A stretch of 36,296 nucleotides of DNA from contig CBINBI010000030.1 of NCBI GenBank assembly GCA_966248875.1, forward strand, positions 1 to 36,296. Direction: 5' to 3'. The DNA is from Dokdonella_A sp966248875 (GTDB lineage Bacteria; Pseudomonadota; Gammaproteobacteria; Xanthomonadales; Rhodanobacteraceae). Numbering within the stretch: position 1 is the stretch's first letter; every line of letters starts with the position of its first letter. Made by a program: the position numbers and the translations under genes. A model generated the notes under the pieces. The model did not search any database and was not told the origin of the DNA. It saw nothing but the letters and a program-made list of their open reading frames with translations. This document shows, one piece after another, positions 32,216 through 36,296 of the stretch.

Positions 32216-32809
32216 CTATGGATTCACGTCGATGCGGCCGCTGCCTTTGGTCAGGTCGCGCACGAATTCGGTCAGCGCTGCCACGCGGTGCGCGGGCAGC
32301 TCGATCTCGATCTCGGCAGCGTCTTCCTCGAAGCGCTCGGCGCGCTTGGCGGCCTCGAAGTCGTGCAGGCGGGCGTGCAGCACCGACGCCGCCGCAAAAC
32401 CGCAGCGTACGCGCGCGACGGCGCGCGCGACGAGCGGATGCTTCGCGGCCGTACGCAGGCACTCGGCGGCAGCGCCGCCGTAGGCGCGCACGAGCCCGCC
32501 GGCGCCGAGCTTGATGCCGCCGAACCAGCGCGCGACCACCACCGCGACGTGGTCGAGCCCTTGCCCGTCGATCGCCTGCAGGATGGGCTTGCCCGCCGTG
32601 CCGGCCGGTTCGCCGTCGTCGTTGAAGCGGTACTGCGTGCCGATGCGGTACGCCCAGCAGTTGTGCGTGGCGTCGCGCTCGCGCACGCGGGCGAAGAAGG
32701 CCAGTGCGTCCGCCGGCGTGCCGGCCGGCGCGGCACGGACCAGAAAGCGGCTCTTGCGGACTTCCTGCTGGAACGAGACTTCGCGGGGCAGCGTGAAACG
32801 TGCGGACAT
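32216..32809 (-). CDS. yigZ: YigZ/IMPACT family protein
   Basis: A 197-residue protein of the IMPACT/YigZ family (E. coli YigZ about 204). The N-terminal domain has FQQEVRKSRFLV, RDATHNCWAYRIG, the strongly conserved FNDDGEPAGTAGKPILQAI (about 60-80) and VVVARWFGGIKLGAGGLVRAYGGAA. The C-terminal part is a short ferredoxin-like domain (about 135-197). In eukaryotes the family inhibits GCN2 activation; the bacterial role is unclear, perhaps RNA or ribosome related. It lies between the carboxypeptidase and the ABC exporter, all on the minus strand, with gaps of about 70-75 bases on both sides. The ATG at 32809 gives the normal family N-terminus. Confidence 0.94.
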   Translation of the reverse strand: MSARFTLPREVSFQQEVRKSRFLVRAAPAGTPADALAFFARVRERDATHNCWAYRIGTQYRFNDDGEPAGTAGKPILQAIDGQGLDHVAVVVARWFGGIKLGAGGLVRAYGGAAAECLRTAAKHPLVARAVARVRCGFAAASVLHARLHDFEAAKRAERFEEDAAEIEIELPAHRVAALTEFVRDLTKGSGRIDVNP

Positions 32810-32883
32810 CCGGGCAGCGTATCCGCACCGAAGGCTGCGTGCCAGAACGCGGTGCCGTGGCGTCGCGCCTGCGTAGTGCGGTA

Positions 32884-34692
32884 TCAGCGCGTAATGCCGT
32901 CGAAGCCGTCCGCAAAGATCGTGTCGTCGGGCACGCTCACGTCGAAGAACGCCGCGTTCGGCGTGCCCGCATTGCCGCCGTCGTCGACGGCCTGCACGTA
33001 GACGAAGTGGCGCCCAGGCGCGAGGCCGGATGTCGGAATCGTGCCTTCGGCCAGTTCCTGCGTCGAGTCGAAGGCGCCGTCCGCGGCCGTGAGAGGTACG
33101 CCGGTTGCGCCGGCATCCCACGGCAGCTCGTCCATGTAGGCGAACGCGCTCGCGATCTCGCGCACGGGTTCGACGCCGTTGTCCTGATTGAAGCGCGCGC
33201 TGTCCAGCTCCGCGCTGATCGCGAGCGGATCGCCGGCCACGACGGCTTGCGTGCCGGCCGATACGTTGACGGTGTCCGGCCCCCGCGGCAGCTCGTACGG
33301 CGCGTGCAGCGTGCGCGCGACGTAGCGCAGCGTCGCGATGTTCGTCGGTGCGGTTTCGGATTCGAAGCTCGCGCAGTCCTCGAAGAAATCGAAGCCGTCG
33401 TTCTCGATCGTGAACGAGGCCACGCCGAGCAACCCGTACATCGAATCGACCGTCGTGCCGTCGGTGTAGTACAGCTCGTTGGACTGCTGCGGGAAGTAGC
33501 CGGTGAACCAGGCGATGCGGCGGCCGAGCGTCGTCAGCTCCGAGACGTTCGGCGAATCGGCCGAGGTATCGCCCCATGGCCAGAGAACGAGCGCGGCGTT
33601 GCTGTGCATGTCGATGAAGACGCCGCTCGTGTCGCTGGGCGCTGCGCCGCCGTCATCGCAGGGCGAGGGGCCGATGCAGTCCGGATTCGTGGTGCCGCTG
33701 CGGCGGTCCGCGAAAAGGCCGCCCGTGCAGTCGCCCGCCGCATCGCAAGTGCCTGCCACGTACTGGAACAGCGCCTGCGTTTCAGGCTCGGGCGTGCCCT
33801 GGATGTGATCGCGCGGATCGGTGCCGTCCGCGTAGGGACCGTGGAAGGTCTGGTCGCAGGTATCGTCGCTGGAACCCCAGCCCAGCGTGATGTTCCAGTG
33901 GAACGGGAAATTGCGGTTCAGATCGATGCCGGGCTGCGCGAAGATGTTTTGCTCCTGGCACGGCCCGTTGATCGTGTCGAGATTCTTGCGCTGATAGATC
34001 TGGCTCTCGGCATCGATGCGCGCGTCCGGATTGGCGAGCAGGACCAGGTGGAAGTCGTTGTGGTCGACGACCCAGGTGGCTTCGGGGTCGGTGCCGTAGT
34101 TGTCCACCAGCCATTCCGCGAAGCGCGTGCCGATTTCGGCAGGCGTGTACTCGCGCGCGTGGATCGAGAAATACACGGCCATGCGCGGCCGCTCGGGGTC
34201 GCCGGCGAGCGTGTCGAAGTTCGTGATACGCATGGCGCGCATCATGAAGCCGTCGTCGGGATTCTGGGTCCGCTTCCAGCTCGGCCCGAGCTCGTCGATC
34301 GCGGCGATCTCCGGGTGCGCCGAGGCGAGATCGTCCATCGTCTGGTACGTCTCGTCGACGGTGCGGAAACACTCGTAGCCGGGAATTCCGTTGAGGCCGG
34401 CGCCGCGCGCGGCTGCCTCGCGCGCTTTCGAGTAGAACGCGCGAAGCTTCGCGGTGGCAGCGGCGTCGATGCGGACGTCGAGCCCCGCGGCCTGCAGCGC
34501 GGCGATGCCGTTCTCGTTCGTGTCGACCCGCAGCACCTGACGCTCGCGATCGACGATGACGTGCTCGAAGCGTGAGGCCGCGCGCTGCAACGCCACGCGA
34601 TCCTGGTAGTGCGCTTCGACGACCCAGTCCTCCGCGTGCGCAGCGTGCGCGAGCGCGAAGCCGACGAGCATTGCGGGCAGGACCTTGCGCAT
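32884..34692 (-). CDS. Secreted M14 zinc carboxypeptidase with C-terminal beta domain and IFADGFD tail
   Basis: A 602-residue exported metallopeptidase. A signal peptide covers about residues 1-20 (ending HAAHA before EDW). The peptidase domain (about 105-455) has zinc ligands H178 and E181 in IHAREYTPAE, a third ligand H363 in FIDMHSN, the substrate-binding Arg260 in DLNRNFPF, and the catalytic Glu430 in SFTIENDG. Several cysteine pairs (C245, C279, C316, C322, C339, C345) suggest disulfides. Residues about 470-588 look like an Ig-like beta domain, and the last residues TIFADGFDGITR resemble a tail repeated on many secreted proteins of Lysobacterales as I recall them. AGGGGGAG is a strong ribosome site before the ATG. 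Confidence 0.92.
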   Translation of the reverse strand: MRKVLPAMLVGFALAHAAHAEDWVVEAHYQDRVALQRAASRFEHVIVDRERQVLRVDTNENGIAALQAAGLDVRIDAAATAKLRAFYSKAREAAARGAGLNGIPGYECFRTVDETYQTMDDLASAHPEIAAIDELGPSWKRTQNPDDGFMMRAMRITNFDTLAGDPERPRMAVYFSIHAREYTPAEIGTRFAEWLVDNYGTDPEATWVVDHNDFHLVLLANPDARIDAESQIYQRKNLDTINGPCQEQNIFAQPGIDLNRNFPFHWNITLGWGSSDDTCDQTFHGPYADGTDPRDHIQGTPEPETQALFQYVAGTCDAAGDCTGGLFADRRSGTTNPDCIGPSPCDDGGAAPSDTSGVFIDMHSNAALVLWPWGDTSADSPNVSELTTLGRRIAWFTGYFPQQSNELYYTDGTTVDSMYGLLGVASFTIENDGFDFFEDCASFESETAPTNIATLRYVARTLHAPYELPRGPDTVNVSAGTQAVVAGDPLAISAELDSARFNQDNGVEPVREIASAFAYMDELPWDAGATGVPLTAADGAFDSTQELAEGTIPTSGLAPGRHFVYVQAVDDGGNAGTPNAAFFDVSVPDDTIFADGFDGITR

Positions 34693-34718
34693 GATCGCTC
34701 CCCCTCTTGGACGGCGGG

Positions 34719-34724
34719 ATCATA
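34719..34724 (-). promoter_or_regulatory. Possible -10 box of the carboxypeptidase gene
   Basis: TATGAT on the minus strand, about 27 bases ahead of the ATG, is a good -10 hexamer; no -35 consensus is seen at the right distance. The remaining spacer up to ligA (34725-34882) shows nothing I can name. Confidence 0.4.
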
Positions 34725-34882
34725 GCGGGGGCGGTCAGCGGGGGACAGCGCCCGCGGCGCAAATCGCCGAGCCCGGATCCTTGCAGTCCCGATCGCGGCG
34801 ACTGCGATCCGGCGGGCCCGGCCACGCCGGGCTGCGGCCAGCCGGTAAACTTCGTGCTCTGCCGTGCAAGGCCTCTTCACGC

Positions 34883-36296
34883 ATGACCCGAAAGACGTCC
34901 GACCCGGGCACACCCGCCGCGCGTGCCGCCGAGCTGCGCCGACGCATCGAGGAAGCGAATTACCGTTATCACGTGCTCGACGAGCCCGAGATCGCGGACA
35001 TCGAATACGACCGCATGCTGCGCGAGCTGCAGGACATCGAAGCCGCGCATCCCGAGCTCGCGACGCCGGATTCGCCGACGCAGCGCGTCGGCGCCGCTCC
35101 ACAGGGCTCGTTCGCGCCGGTGCGGCACACGGTGCCGATGCTTTCGCTCGCCAACGCGTTCAGCGAAGAGGAAGTGCGCGACTTCGTGCGGCGCATCGAG
35201 CAGCGGCTCGACCGGAGCGAGCCGGTGTTCTCGGTCGAGCCGAAATTCGACGGCCTCGCGATCAGCCTGCGCTACGAGCACGGCGTGCTGGTGCGCGGTG
35301 CGACGCGGGGCGACGGCACCACCGGCGAAGACGTGACCGCGAACCTGCGCACGATCAAGGCGATTCCGCTGCGCCTCATCGGCTCGGGCTTTCCGCAGGT
35401 GCTGGAAGTGCGCGGCGAGGTCTACATGCCGCGCGCCGCCTTCGAGAAATACAACGCCGAAGCACGCGAGCGCGGCGGCAAGGTGCTGGTCAATCCGCGC
35501 AACGGCGCGGCGGGCAGCGTGCGCATGAAGGATCCCGCCGAGACCGCCCGCCGCCCGCTTTCGTTCTACGCGTACGCGGTGGGCGCCGTCGAAGGCGGCG
35601 CGCTGCCGCCGACGCTGTCGAAGACGCTCGTGGCATTCAGGTCCTGGGGCCTGCCGGTGAGCCCGCTGGTCGAGACGGCGAAAGGTGCCGACGGCTGCCT
35701 CGCGTACTACGCGAAGATCGGCCGGCAACGCGATTCGCTGCCGTTCGACATCGACGGCGTCGTCTACAAGCTCGACGACTGGGCCGACCAGCGCGAGATG
35801 GGCTTCGTCGGCCGTGCGCCGCGCTGGGCGATCGCGCACAAGTTCCCGGCCCAGGAGCAGCAGACCGTCGTCGAGGCGATCGAAGTCAACATCGGTCGCA
35901 CCGGCGCCGCGACTCCGACCGCGCGCCTGCGGCCCGTCCAGGTCGGCGGCGTCACCGTCACCAACGCGACTTTGCACAACGCCGACCAGGTCGCGCGGCT
36001 TGACGTCCGGGTGGGCGACACGGTGATCGTGCGCCGCGCCGGCGACGTGATTCCCGAAGTCGTGCGCGTCGTGCCGGAGAACCGTCCGCCGCGCACGCGG
36101 CCGTGGACGATGCCCACGCACTGCCCGATCTGCGGCTCGGACATCGTGCGCGAAGAGGGCGAGGCGGTCGCGCGCTGCACCGGCGAGCTGACCTGCGCCG
36201 CGCAGCGCACGCAGGCGCTGTTCCACTTTGCTTCACGACGCGCAATGGACATCGAAGGCCTCGGCGAGCGCTATATCGATTCGCTGGGCGAGCTCG
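34883..36296 (+). CDS. ligA: NAD-dependent DNA ligase LigA, 3' end beyond window
   Basis: LigA seals nicks in DNA, using NAD+ to adenylate itself. The open frame runs from the ATG at 34883 to the right edge, 471 codons without a stop; full-length LigA has about 670-700, so roughly 200 residues lie outside. The N-terminal Ia domain is present (RRRIEEANYRYHVLDEPEIADIEYD, residues 19-43). The adenylated lysine is K121 in VEPKFDG. GATRGDGTTGEDVTANLRTI and NPRNGAAGSVR mark the adenylation domain, then the OB fold (VGGVTVTNATLHN, GDTVIVRRAGDVIPEV) and the zinc finger (HCPICG and two further Cys). Immediately before the edge the helix-hairpin-helix region begins (DIEGLGERYIDSLGEL). It is divergent from the carboxypeptidase gene. 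Confidence 0.96.
   Translation, partial: MTRKTSDPGTPAARAAELRRRIEEANYRYHVLDEPEIADIEYDRMLRELQDIEAAHPELATPDSPTQRVGAAPQGSFAPVRHTVPMLSLANAFSEEEVRDFVRRIEQRLDRSEPVFSVEPKFDGLAISLRYEHGVLVRGATRGDGTTGEDVTANLRTIKAIPLRLIGSGFPQVLEVRGEVYMPRAAFEKYNAEARERGGKVLVNPRNGAAGSVRMKDPAETARRPLSFYAYAVGAVEGGALPPTLSKTLVAFRSWGLPVSPLVETAKGADGCLAYYAKIGRQRDSLPFDIDGVVYKLDDWADQREMGFVGRAPRWAIAHKFPAQEQQTVVEAIEVNIGRTGAATPTARLRPVQVGGVTVTNATLHNADQVARLDVRVGDTVIVRRAGDVIPEVVRVVPENRPPRTRPWTMPTHCPICGSDIVREEGEAVARCTGELTCAAQRTQALFHFASRRAMDIEGLGERYIDSLGEL

Noticed and set aside
1..36296. Mobile elements, prophage, CRISPR or toxin-antitoxin islands
   Set aside because: No transposase, integrase, direct-repeat array or composition break was seen; gene order is that of a conserved chromosomal backbone.

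Overview
The window is a GC-rich, densely coding stretch of proteobacterial chromosome. It fits a gammaproteobacterium, plausibly a relative of the Xanthomonadales (Lysobacterales). This placement is an inference from gene order (ssrA/smpB-ratA-rnfH-bamE-fur; rpoE-rseA-rseB-mucD-lepA-lepB-DUF4845-rnc-era-recO), a cysteine-free Fur, the nagZ-hpt-mtnP set, and an IFADGFD tail on a secreted peptidase. I see no mobile element, CRISPR array, tRNA or rRNA. No stretch above 300 bases lacks a gene.

Positions 1-6100 carry trans-translation and housekeeping genes. The 5' four fifths of tmRNA (ssrA, minus strand, tag ANDDVYALAA) runs off the left edge. A sulfotransferase lies between it and smpB. Then come ratA-rnfH, divergent bamE and fur, and on the minus strand a FadJ-type beta-oxidation enzyme translationally coupled to a small membrane protein. 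Positions 6269-9356 hold a two-gene unit: a small protein resembling a Walker-less Ycf46 N-terminal domain, then an 865-residue pseudo-receiver-PAS-GAF-GGDEF-EAL cyclic-di-GMP protein.

Positions 9500-13400 are the sigma-E envelope-stress module, with one sigma-E-like promoter before rpoE and a second before mucD. Positions 13580-19209 are the lepA-lepB-DUF4845-rnc-era-recO run. A receiver-Hpt protein converges on recO so closely that the two genes share one CTAG as stop codons. Divergent from it is a YdbH-type AsmA-like protein with a large internal duplication, followed by a lipoprotein that looks like YnbE fused to YdbL. Together these two would form a predicted envelope-spanning lipid-transport system and are the most interesting part of the window.

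Positions 23454-28224 hold rlmD, a CYTH-domain phosphatase/cyclase gene, then nagZ, hpt and mtnP overlapping head to tail (peptidoglycan recycling next to methylthioinosine/hypoxanthine salvage), and a cold-shock gene with its own promoter, leader and terminator. Positions 28241-34692 are four minus-strand genes: a TPR/OGT-type glycosyltransferase, an MsbA-like ABC exporter, a YigZ-family protein and a secreted M14 zinc carboxypeptidase. The window ends inside ligA (plus strand), which is open to the right edge.
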